In this document: piece after piece, positions 47,925 to 59,014 of the stretch
Numbering within the stretch: position 1 is the stretch's first letter
Layout of the letters: each line of letters opens with the position of its first letter
Assembly (NCBI RefSeq): GCF_009905375.1
Contig: NC_133656.1
Span: forward strand, 228,435,739-228,499,738
Source: Apium graveolens
Taxonomy: Eukaryota; Streptophyta; Magnoliopsida; Apiales; Apiaceae
Direction: 5' to 3'
Length of the DNA: 64,000 bases
Program-made: the position numbers and the translations under genes
The notes under the pieces: generated by a model
Told to the model about the DNA's origin: nothing
Databases searched by the model: none
The model's input: the letters and a program-made list of their open reading frames with translations, nothing else

Positions 47925-48492
47925 TTCCTACTCAATCAACAAGTCATGCTCTGAAGTCTGATTGTATGCCATTTCTCCCAATGTTACTCCGGTGAAGATT
48001 AATTAACAAAAGTAAAAAAACTTGTATGTGCAATTACACATGCCTAGCAAAGGAGAGTCGTGCATGATTATTGTAACAACAAACTAGCATTCAAACTGGG
48101 TACACTTGATGTCAGAAGTTTGAGCATCATATTTTTTCTTTTTCCAGTTTGCATGGTGGTCTGGACTCTGGAGTGATAGACTGATAGGGAATGGGTATTT
48201 CAGGTTATAATATCGAAATAGATAATCGGTTATATAAAAATCTGAGTAAATAATCTGAAAACTAATGGACATCCAGATTTTCGTAAATGTTTGTTACAAT
48301 CTGTTACCATTATTATTATTTTACATATCAGAGTATAATATATTTGAAAGCATTATAGCATGCTGAACTACAAGTTGACACAAGTGGAGAATTAAGTCAT
48401 ATATATAGCGCTCTTGGTTGATTCAAATTTCTACAACAACAAATAAAGTATTCTAAAGAACTGCAACTACAACATTGCACTACTCTAAAGAG
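47925..48492 (+). promoter_or_regulatory. Upstream region of peroxidase copy 2 with TATA box
   Basis: Parts are homologous to the DNA before copy 1 (the phrases GCATGCTGAACT and AGTTGACACAAG occur in both). About 200 bp at 48135-48357 has no counterpart there. TATATATA at 48400-48407, about 86 bp before the ATG, is a good core promoter candidate. It is absent in copy 1, where the same place reads CATGCATAG. Confidence 0.5.
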
Positions 48493-49953
48493 ATGAATTT
48501 ATCTGTATTGTTTGGTTTGGTTATGTTATATATGATGTGTTTTCAGGTATTGGAAACACAGCAGCTTCAAGTGGGATTCTACAGCAGTACATGCATTAAT
48601 GCTGAATCTTTTGTTAGACAAGAGGTTGAAAGGGCCTTTTTCTTCAACAGGGGTATTGCTGCTGGTCTCATCAGACTGCATTTCCATGATTGTTTTGTCA
48701 GGGTCAGTATTAATCTATAAAATATCTTATTTCTGGGGAAAATTTATAAATTAATTTCATAACACAGATTATACAGTATATTGAAGTAAATGGGATGTTT
48801 AATCTGCATTAAAACATGCATGCAGTTAAGTTGTTCAAATTTTCTTGTAGTGGTATGTTTAGGCAAGGATATGATGTAGTACTGACAAATGCTATGGTTG
48901 GCAGGGTTGTGATGGATCAATCCTTATAGATTCTACGCCAACTAATGTTGCAGAGAAGGATAGTCCTGCCAATGGCATCTCTCTTCGAGGCCTCGAAGTC
49001 ATTGACAGGGCCAAGGCCAGACTTGAAGCTACATGTGAAGGCATAGTCTCTTGTGCTGATATCCTAGCATTTGCTGCAAGAGATGCTACTGAACTCGTAA
49101 GACAGGCACACCATGAATTTGCACAAACTTAAATTCTTTAAAGTTTTAACTTCTCAGCATTTTGTAGACTAGAGGAATGGGATGGCCTGTGCCAGCAGGG
49201 AGACGGGATGGCAGAGTTTCTCTTGCTGCAGAGACAGTCGACATACCTCCACCTACGTCTAACGTAGATCAAGCTACTCAATTATTTGTTGCAAAGGGAC
49301 TATCACAAAAAGACATGGTCATACTACTAGGTGATTGCCTTGGTACTTTCTGGTCTCGAAGATGTTTCAATAAATATGACATGCGTACAGTCATTCCCCG
49401 ATTCTTAGAGATGTAATCATTTTCTTTAATAAAAGGCTTCATCATAACTTAAAAGGTCCTAATATTAGTTCTCGTATTTTATACACAACTTATTTTGAAA
49501 TAACATGTGCAAAATGAACCTTTGTACTCTGCAGGATCACATACAGTTGGTCGCTCACATTGCACATCATTCAGTAACAGGTTATACAATTTTAGCCAAA
49601 CAACAAGTCAGGATCCCAGATTAGATCCATGGTTTGCACGATTTTTGAAGGCCCTATGTCCTCGAGATAGACAGGAGAACATTAATCCAAATTTGGTAGT
49701 TCAGATGAACAGAAGCCCAAATCTTCTAGAGAACAGCTACTATGAAGATGTACTAGCTCATCGCGTGGTGTTTACCTCAGATGAGACTCTGAATAGCAAC
49801 TCAGAAACAGTGTCACTAGTGAATGAGTATGCATCAAACAATACGGATTGGCTAGTCGATTTTGCAGAAGCAATGGTGAAAATGAGTATGATAGGTGTTC
49901 TTACAGGCACTGCAGGAGAAATACGATCCAACTGTAGGGTCATCAATCCATAG
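48493..49953 (+). CDS. Class III peroxidase (peroxidase 5-like), tandem copy 2, intact
   Basis: Exons 48493-48702, 48905-49096, 49168-49330 and 49535-49953 give 327 residues, the usual size and the classical four-exon structure. A signal peptide ([20 protein letters not shown]) precedes the mature start [11 protein letters not shown]. The distal haem pocket [16 protein letters not shown] holds catalytic Arg and His. [12 protein letters not shown] and the proximal-His motif SHTVGRSHC are intact, and the conserved cysteines are in place. The enzyme should be secreted to the apoplast or cell wall and oxidise phenolics with hydrogen peroxide. The residue before the proximal His is Ser (GSHTVG) where most members have Ala (GAHTIG, as in the next gene). 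It is nearly identical to pseudogene copy 1, introns included, so the duplication is recent. The physiological substrate is unknown. Confidence 0.95.
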
Positions 49954-50769
49954 GGCAGAAAGCTCTATATATGTAATAACTTACAATGCAATAAGCTTTT
50001 GCAAGTTGCAAAAAACTGTGCTACTACTATCAAATAGGGTCGAAAGATACGACATTTCACAAGCATAATAATTGATAAAGATAAGGCCAGCTTGCAACGT
50101 GCTGTTTAGTACTCTATAAATGTATCTAAAACTGCAGTATGTAAGTTCAAGTATATGAGGTTGTTGAAGAAATCAAGAACGATAACCCTTAAACACCACA
50201 GATAACATTACGAAATTAAGATATAAATGCAAATGGGTTAAGACAAATGACAATTATTCAATTTTAGAAGCATATAGCTGGGAAAGAACAGAATGCTGCA
50301 TACTGAGTTGGATGCAGGGTACATGAACTCAAATCTCATTGAGAATTATAAAGTGTATATTTGAAAATTTTATGTGATGCAAATCTTAAATCGGCACCAT
50401 ATAAATAGGATTTGAGTGAACTGGTCCTATCATCCTATGCATCTGGCATTACAGCTACAAAACGATTCCCATGACTATATATGGGTAGTGCTATTTTTAG
50501 ATAATTTAGTAACATGTTCGTCAGAGTTCAATTCCTGTCGTGTGCGTGCGTGAGTTTAGCTATAAAAAAACCATATTCCAAAATTCGCATATCTGTCAAA
50601 CCCACTGTAGTTGTCTTTTCCTCCCTTCTTGAGGCACTTGTGTTTTTTTCCTCTTAAAGAAACATTCCGCAGCCTTTAACCTAATTTTTGCCTCCGCAAA
50701 TAGCACTCAGCAATCACAAATAAAACTGAGTGGACCATATTATATATAATTAAAATCTCCACATGTTAC
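49954..50769. other. Intergenic DNA between peroxidase copies 2 and 3
   Basis: The start is probably 3' UTR of copy 2. The rest is unique-looking AT-rich sequence. No gene or element was recognised. Confidence 0.5.
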
Positions 50770-50777
50770 TATAAATA
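50770..50777 (+). promoter_or_regulatory. TATA box of peroxidase copy 3
   Basis: ACTATAAATATATTG about 52 bp before the ATG at 50829. Confidence 0.45.
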
Positions 50778-50828
50778 TATTGACAGTATGTTATAAACCA
50801 TTCAGGACTAATTTTCTTTAGCTCTAAG

Positions 50829-52348
<1,520 letters not shown>

Positions 52349-52890
52349 GAGGACAGTGGAGTACTTAAAAAAATCAAGTTCCGCGTAAGCAATGATCTAA
52401 GCACCGGGCAGTACTGGATTGTGTAACGCATTAGCTCTTGTAATATCTTCAGCTGTTTAAATGAAATAAACTACAAGTTCAAAACTAAGATCAATTACAT
52501 TCTAGGATCCAAATGACATTAATAAAAAGTTAAAATTTAAAAACTTTTAAGTTTTTGTCTAAAGCAAAAATATTAAGACAAGTGTAAATTCTCTTAAAAT
52601 TTGCACACACATCACATTCATATATGTACGCAACAGACACTGCACATCACTTATTCACATCTATAGTATATGGAGAATTTTATGCAGATCTCAAACCAGA
52701 TCTCAGTAAATCTTTGTCATTTCATTATTTGCCATCAATGATGCTCCATAAATCATAGTCTCTGCTCTACAAGTTTACAATGACTCAATCGTAGTCTCTG
52801 CTCTGATGTCTTACAATATTAAAAATTACTGAGACCGCCTATTGATTATAACTGTAAACATTCAAAAAGTTAAATATTACTCATTCTATT
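52349..52890. other. 3' flank of peroxidase copy 3 and intergenic DNA
   Basis: It includes a probable poly(A) signal context (AATGAAATAAACT at about 52460). The short + strand frame at 52842-53033 is the antisense of the pseudogene that follows. Confidence 0.4.
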
Positions 52891-53205
52891 TCAGAATCCA
52901 GATACATGCTTTCTTGACACCCCTGCTTGTGTCATTAGCAGTTCAATATCACGGGCATTTACATCAGTTTCATCAATCTCTTTCTGTTCCTCATTTACTT
53001 GACTTGAAGCAGGAGGGTCTGGCTTTGTCATAACAGATCCCGTGTCTGGCATCTTAAACTGTTGGGCAGCCTGTGTTCGTAACTGAGAGCTCAAATCTTC
53101 TATCTTGGCTTCTCCAAATATTATATAAGTCTCAGAATTCGGGCTTTGAAGGCATCAGGTTTTGAGATGAAAAACAATATCTGATACATGACAAATTTTC
53201 CACTC
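52891..53205 (-). pseudogene. Nascent polypeptide-associated complex alpha subunit fragment
   Basis: Read on the minus strand, the translation has FFISKPDAFK. One base is missing, and the next frame continues SPNSETYIIFGEAKIEDLSS with QLRTQAAQQFKMP, an acidic linker, and the start of the UBA domain (ARDIELLMTQAGVSR). The UBA domain is then lost and a stop follows. This order is the C-terminal half of NAC-alpha, a ribosome-associated chaperone subunit. The frameshift, missing N-terminus and missing end mark it as a dead copy. It could be a processed pseudogene because no intron is seen in the span. Confidence 0.8.
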
Positions 53206-54912
53206 ACGAACGGAAGCTAATATCTTCTAACTTTTACGCTTCATGATTTTATACAATACTATGCAGATTATACACATATAACGCAGAAATTGTAGAATTG
53301 GGTATCAGCAAACAGAGATATGGATATTCAACTAGTAGTAAAAACATCTTTCAATTTTAGCTATTATAATCAGTAGTATAGTCATTAATGATAAATTTGT
53401 AGCTTTATATCAGCATAAGATATGCAGTACTTCTTTTTGAAACAAAGGAAGATTTCATTAAATCAAACATCCGACAATAGTGTCTCCAACTCACACAATG
53501 GAGGAGACGAGAGATCAATGAAGCTATCAAGCGTACAAGGTAATCTAGCTAGAGAATGCGCTACCTTGTTTGCATGCTTCTTAAAAAAAACAACTGAGGC
53601 ACGGGCTTTACTACCAAGAATAGATCGACACTGAGCTATTAAATCTCCTACTTCCAATTGATTTTGCTTTGCCTTATTTATCGCCTGAACACTTAACAAA
53701 GACTCACTTTCACCTTCCCTTCCCAAACACGTTGGTTTTCTTCCCACCACACTCCCCAAATCACCATAGCTATTTTGATTAGATTATCACTATTACTACT
53801 TTGTGGAATGCCAACGGCTAAAATGGTTTTATGTAATATCTCGTCATTTTTAGAATTAGATTAATAATAGAATAAAAAGGATTAAAATTGGATAAGGATT
53901 AGGATTTAAAATTAAATTAGACTATTGGACCTAAAATTTGGATAAAATTCTAATATGGATAACTTGTAGGTTAAGAAATAGGGCTTTGTATCGTTATAAA
54001 TACATCATATTCGTCTTCCTCTTTTTTATTCATAAAATTTGTAAATCAGCAATCTTGTAAAATTCGTAAAAAATTCATCGCAAGTCGGAATTCAGTGATC
54101 CTGGACTTTTTGGAAAGTTCTTTTCGTTCTCTACAACTTTCGTATTTCGTGTTTTCCAAGAAAACGTCGTTTAGATGGATAAAAAGAGTAAATTCATATA
54201 TGGTCAGGTTTTGAGGTAAGTTTTCGATCGGTATTTCTAGTGTTTTTCCAAATTGTATGTTATGCGTGTATATTTGATAATGTGTGTTATAGTATATGTA
54301 TTATCATATATATATATATAGGGTCTTACTCAAATGAGAACCCATTTTAAAATGAGAAATGAGATCTAAATTACACCACACCAATTTAAAGCCACTTTTA
54401 ATCTACAATACTCATTTTAAATCTCAACATCATCTTCTCCAACTATCACTTCTTCCATCTTCTTTCTAGACCAATCAACCACCACCACCTCCAACCACCG
54501 GACATCATCATTTCCGGCAACCACTACCTCCGGCGACCTCCAGAAAATCACCACCGTCAAAATAAGAAATCACCACCGGAAACACAAAAATCACCCCTCC
54601 GGCCACCTGTAAACAACAAATCACCACCGGAGAAAAAAAATCATCACAACTGGTCACCACTTTTATCCATCAGATCTGGCCACCAACTCCGTTCATCAAC
54701 TATGATCACCGATATCATCACAAAAATCACTAGATCTAATTACAAAATACAACGATAAACTTATAACTACCACATCACCACCACCAAATATTTCAACAAA
54801 TCTAAGCACGAAAAGAGTGAAATCGTCGGAGATGGTGGTTCAAAAAGAAAGGATGAGAAAGAAAGTTTATGGGCGAGGAAGTGGTGACGAAGGGGCGGAG
54901 GAAGGAGGAGTA

Positions 54913-55242
54913 TGTTGGAAAAATAATCTTAAACTTATTTTAATTGTTTTATTTATTTAATTGTTTGATTGTTTTGTTTTAAAATAAACATTGTAATCAG
55001 TTCATTATAATGCATATGACTTAGTCATTTGGTTGTTTAGAGTTTTCAGGAGTGTGGGAGTAATGGAGTCAAAATAGGAATGTAGTTGCTGGTTTTTAGC
55101 ATCCATTCAATAGTAGTCAGCCTATATATAATTTGCATGTACTAGCTTTAATGTATGGGATAAAATCCATTATTTGTTTTTTTCCGGTTAACATATATAC
55201 AAATAGTGTCCGTGTTCAAATATCATCTTGATGTTTTCTACA
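54913..55242 (+). repeat. 5' LTR of the TRIM
   Basis: 330 bp; about ten single-base differences from 55623-55952 by eye (for example ATATGACTTAG against ATAGGACTGAG). Confidence 0.9.
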
Positions 55243-55244
55243 AT

Positions 55245-55256
55245 TGGCATCAGAGC
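55245..55256 (+). other. Primer-binding site of the TRIM
   Basis: TTGGCATCAGAGC matches the tRNA-Met site TGGTATCAGAGC with one mismatch (C for T). Confidence 0.75.
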
Positions 55257-55622
55257 ATAGATCTAAAGGGCCTGTGATTTCAAATGACATTAAAAATTTC
55301 TCCATATATATTTAGTGAAGTATCAAGATGAAATTGTACGTGGAAAAAGAAAAGAGAAGCAAGAACAAAAATCAAGGAGAAACATGAGCGGTGAAAATAA
55401 TGAGAAAAATATCATGACACAAGTGGCCATGAAAGAAATTTTATTTTAGAAGTGTGGGTGAGAAGTGCACCCTGGAGAGAAGTACTCCAAAATTGTTTTT
55501 GATGAGAAGTGCATCAAATTTGATAGTGGTGAGAAGTGCATCACAAAATGAAGATATGGTGGTGAGAAGTGCATCACAAAATGAAAAGAAGTGCTTCATA
55601 AGTTTATGATTATGGGGGTGAT

Positions 55623-55952
55623 TGTTGAAAAAATAATCTTAAACTTGTTTTAATTGTTTTATTTATTTAATTGTTTGATTGTTTTATTTTAAAATAAACA
55701 TTGTAATCAGTTCATTGTAATGCATAGGACTGAGTCATTTGGTTGTTTAGAGTTTTCAGGAGTGTGGGAGTAGTGGAGTCAAAATAGGAATGTAGTTGCT
55801 GGTTTTTAGCATCCATTCACTAGTAGTCAGCCTATATATAATTTGCATGTATTAGCTTTAATGTATGGGATAAAATCCATCATTTATTTTTTCCCGGTTA
55901 ACATATATACAAATAGTGTCTGTGTTCAAATATCATCTTGATGTTTTCTACA
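55623..55952 (+). repeat. 3' LTR of the TRIM
   Basis: 330 bp partner of 54913-55242, preceded by a short polypurine tract. Confidence 0.9.
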
Positions 55953-56346
55953 GAGCAGCGGCGTAGGCAGGGCGGCGTAAGGTTGTGGGGTGGGGCTGTA
56001 GCATATTGTGGTTGCCGGTGGTGAAAGTAGGGGGATGGTGGTGGTGTAGAGAGAGAGAGAGAGATCTGGTGGGTGAGTGGTGAGTGTCAAGAAAGAGGAA
56101 AGTGCAGGTAGATGGTGGTTATTGGCGGTGCAGCGGAGCAAAGGCGGTGTGGGATGGGGAAATACGGGCAGGGGTGGGGGATGAAGATTAGAGAGATGAG
56201 ATAGGGTTGGGTAAATGAGCAGGAGAGAAAATTTATGGTTTGGATTAAAAGTAAAATATAAAAATATTTTAAAATGGAGGGCTGAGATTAGATCTCAGTT
56301 CTCACAATAAATAAATATATAAATAAATAAATATATATATATATAT

Positions 56347-57322
56347 GGTCTCACTCAATTGAGAACTCATTTTAAAATGAGATATGAGATCTAATCTACA
56401 CCACACAAATTTAAAGTTACTTTTAATCTACACCACTCATTTTAAATCTTAACATCATCTTCTCCAACCATCACCTTCTCCATCTTCTTTCTAAACCAAC
56501 CCACCACCTCCAACCACATGCGACCATCTTTTCCGGCGACCTCTAGAAAATCACCGCCGTCAAACATAAAATCACCACCGTCAAAATATAAAATCACCAC
56601 CAGAAACATTAAAATCACCACATCCGGCCACCAGCAAACAAAAAATCACCACCGGAACAAAAAAAATCACCACAACTGGTCACCACTTTTATCCACCAGA
56701 TCCGGCCACCAACTTTGTTCATCAACTATGATCACCAATATCATCACAAAAATCACTAGATCTAATTACAAAATACAACGATAAAATTATAACCACATCA
56801 TCACCACCACCAAATATTTCAACAAATCTCAGTACGAAAAGAGTGAAATCGTCGGAGATGGTGGTTCAAAAAGAGAGGAGGAGAAAGAAAGCTTATGGAC
56901 GAGGAAGTGGTGACGAGGGGGCGGAGGAAGGAGACGCAGCGCCGTAGGCAGAGCAGCGTAAGATTGTGAGGTGGGGCTGTAGCATATTGTGGTTATTGAT
57001 GGTGAAAGTAGGGGGATGGTGGTAGTGTAGGGGGGAGAGAGAGAGAGAGAGATCTGATGGTGAATGGTGAGTGTCAAGAAAGAGGAACGTGCAGGTAGGT
57101 GGTGGTTAACCGGCGGTGCAGCGGAGCACAGGCGGTGTGGGGTGGAGAAATACGGGCAGGGGTGGGGGATGAAGATTAGAGAGATGGGATAGGGTTGGGT
57201 AAATGAGTAGGAGGGAATATGTATGGTGTGGATTAAAAAAATATATAAAAAAAAATTAAAATAGAGGGCTGAGATTAGATCTCAGTTCTCACAATAGTAG
57301 GGTTCTCATTTGAGCAACTCCC
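56347..57322. mobile_element. TA-microsatellite-associated MITE, copy B
   Basis: The left end GGTCTCACTCAATTGAGAAC and the right end, read in reverse GGGAGTTGCTCAAATGAGAA, form imperfect terminal inverted repeats, continued by GAGATCT blocks. The left end follows (TA)n and the right end is followed by TATATATG(TG)n. It is a tandem neighbour of copy A and has no insertion where A carries the TRIM. Confidence 0.65.
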
Positions 57323-58441
57323 TATATATGTGTGTGTGTGTGTGTGGTGTGTCAACGATAATTTCGAATCTCTGATTTGTGCTATGGTTTGTGAAAATAT
57401 CGAATAAGAATTTAGGACCGCAGTCAACGGATTGTACAACGGATTGTAGTGACAGTTTTCAGAAAATTTAGGACCGTTATCAACGGGTTGTAGTGGTCGT
57501 GACATGAATTATGAATTTTGAATTATTGTTGTTTACGTGCTATGTGTATCGTATGTATCAAATAAGAATTAGAATATGTATGGAAAGTGTTTGTGTCGTA
57601 TATCGTATCGTATAGATTATTATAATTTCAGGTTTTGTCGATTTCGAGCTGGGTATCATTGGAGTTTGAGAACCATAGGTTTGACGTAGATTGATTTTTG
57701 GACTTCTGCTTTTAGCTGCGCGTTTATAACAGTGACCTTTGTAATTGAATTTCGATTAGTAAATTGTATTTTATATTAAGTTTAATTTAAAATTAATAGT
57801 CCGGATGTGCGGGTTGTTTCACTTTAGCATCCATGTTGTTGAATGTATTTATGACTTTGGTTTCATCCCAAGCCTTTCATACCCCTCATAAAAAAAATCA
57901 CAGACCCTTCCTTCTCTTGTAGAGATATCATTAGTTGCTTGATCAACACAGAAATTGTCTTTCCCTCGCAGCCATCTGTCAGGGTAAATATTAATTGATT
58001 TACCATCTCCTACAACCCACCTTAAGCCTGTTTTCATGTTCTCTTTAGCTTCCCATTACCAGACCACGTGTAACTCGATCCCCCCGTTCTGCCAGATTGA
58101 AGTAAACTGCAATTTGGGTATAACTGGCCTTCAATAACCTTGACACTAGAGCATCCGGATTTTTTAACAGATTCCAACATTGTTTGCCAAGCAACGCCAG
58201 ATTAAAACCATGTAACTCACGGAAGCCCATTCCACCTTTTTTCTTAGCCATGCTCATTCGAGACCATGAAAGTCATTTGATACCTTTGTTGTTAGAAGAG
58301 TTAGAGCTCCACCACAAGGCATTCATCATTCTCTCTATTTCTTGACACAGTGATTTAGGAATTAAGAAACTTGACATCGTATAAGAAGGAATACTTTACG
58401 GAGTAAACAGCCTTCCCTGCTTGATAGGGATAAATAAATTA

Positions 58442-58979
58442 TGATAGTATAATTAAATACTGCAAGGTATGGGCTGCTAGGCCCAATAAAAAGATATATG
58501 ATACTCAGACCGGAAAGGTTAAGCCTGATGGACCAGATCAGGCCTGATGGAATAAAGAAGGCCCAAAAGCCCTGATTATTAATTAATTTCGTAGTTAATT
58601 AATAAGGAAAAAATCAGCTATTGAGAAGAGTCCCGATAAGGATATAAATCCTTATAGATTAGCCTCAAGGGGACCTAAAAGGATAAGGAATCAGTTTCCT
58701 ACTATCTAGGACTCCATAGTCCATTCTAATTATGAGACTTGCCCGTCAAGTCTCCTATACCAAGTCCAATTCAAGGACTCCCAACATCTATATAAGGGGC
58801 CTCACCCCACAGATCAGAACTACGTTTTTTGGCTTGATTCTCTAATTCACAGAGATACGTAGGCATCTCGTAAAGGCAGATCGAGCCACGAAACACGAGA
58901 GCAGCCATTAAAGGCCTTGAGCCCCCGAATCTTAGTACTAAATACAGCAAATAATAACCTTAGTTTTTTATCCATAACA
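58442..58979 (+). repeat. 5' LTR of the Tat-lineage element
   Basis: It probably starts TGATAGTATAATTAAATAC and ends CCATAACA just before the primer site. A TATATAAG box is at 58789-58796. The start is inferred, since the second LTR is not in the window; another TG lies at 58422. Confidence 0.65.
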
Positions 58980-58981
58980 TT

Positions 58982-58996
58982 TGGCGCCGTCTGTGG
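58982..58996 (+). other. Primer-binding site of the Tat-lineage element
   Basis: TGGCGCCGTCTGTGG, three bases after the LTR end, a form usual in this lineage and complementary to a tRNA 3' end; the exact tRNA was not determined. Confidence 0.8.
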
Positions 58997-59014
58997 AAAA
59001 GCACAACAACAACC

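Larger units (their letters stand above)
54913..55952 (+). mobile_element. TRIM-type retrotransposon (1,040 bp)
   Basis: Two 330 bp LTRs (54913-55242 and 55623-55952) start TGTTG and end TCTACA. They frame only 380 bp. A primer site TGGCATCAGAGC follows the first LTR and GGGGGTGAT precedes the second. The target duplication is GAGTA (54908-54912) against GAGCA (55953-55957). The interior has no open frame but repeats GAGAAGTGCATCA. Copy B of the host MITE shows the site without the insertion. Movement would depend on proteins of an autonomous element. Confidence 0.9.
54321..56309. mobile_element. TA-microsatellite-associated MITE, copy A (split by a TRIM)
   Basis: It starts GGGTCTTACTCAAATGAGAA after a run of TA and continues with CCACTTTTAATCTACA and many CACCACCGG-type blocks. 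It ends with GAGATTAGATCTCAGTTCTC followed by a TAAATA/TA tract. It aligns throughout with copy B (56347-57322). The last about 20 bp of the right end found in B are missing here. Without the 1.04 kb TRIM it is about 950 bp. The CACC-rich part gives only low-complexity translations. Confidence 0.65.
53832..57821 (+). mobile_element. Solo-LTR-like unit inserted in the LINE, itself carrying younger insertions
   Basis: It begins TGTAATATCTCG and ends GGGTTGTTTCA, with TTTTA before it (53827-53831) and CTTTA after it (57822-57826), a 4-of-5 match to a target duplication. The LINE reading resumes across it. Without the nested elements (54321-57322) it would be about 1 kb. A TATAAATA lies at 53995. 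No coding region is left, so a solo LTR is the simplest reading. Strand is by the TG..CA convention only. Confidence 0.6.
53431..58434 (-). pseudogene. LINE remnant, split by a solo-LTR-like unit
   Basis: On the minus strand, 58434-57827 encodes the end of reverse transcriptase and its linker ([40 protein letters not shown], then WVVGDGKSINIYPDRWL). From 53826 the frame continues with IKIAMVIWGVWWEENQRVWE. It then enters an RNase H-like domain (LSVQAINKAKQNQLEVGDLI, FFKKHANKVAHSLARLPC). The tail near 53431 has the TTCCTTTGTTTCAAAAAG 3' end. At least one TGA and frame breaks are present, so it is dead. The two halves join cleanly once 53832-57821 is left out. Confidence 0.85.

Noticed and set aside
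54913..55952. Cassandra-type TRIM with 5S RNA promoter
   Set aside because: I found no 5S-like box A/C sequence in the LTRs.
56518..56784. CACC-rich frame in MITE copy B as a captured gene fragment
   Set aside because: The translation is low-complexity Ser/Pro/His/Thr repeats, and the copy A counterpart has frame changes, so no gene capture can be supported.
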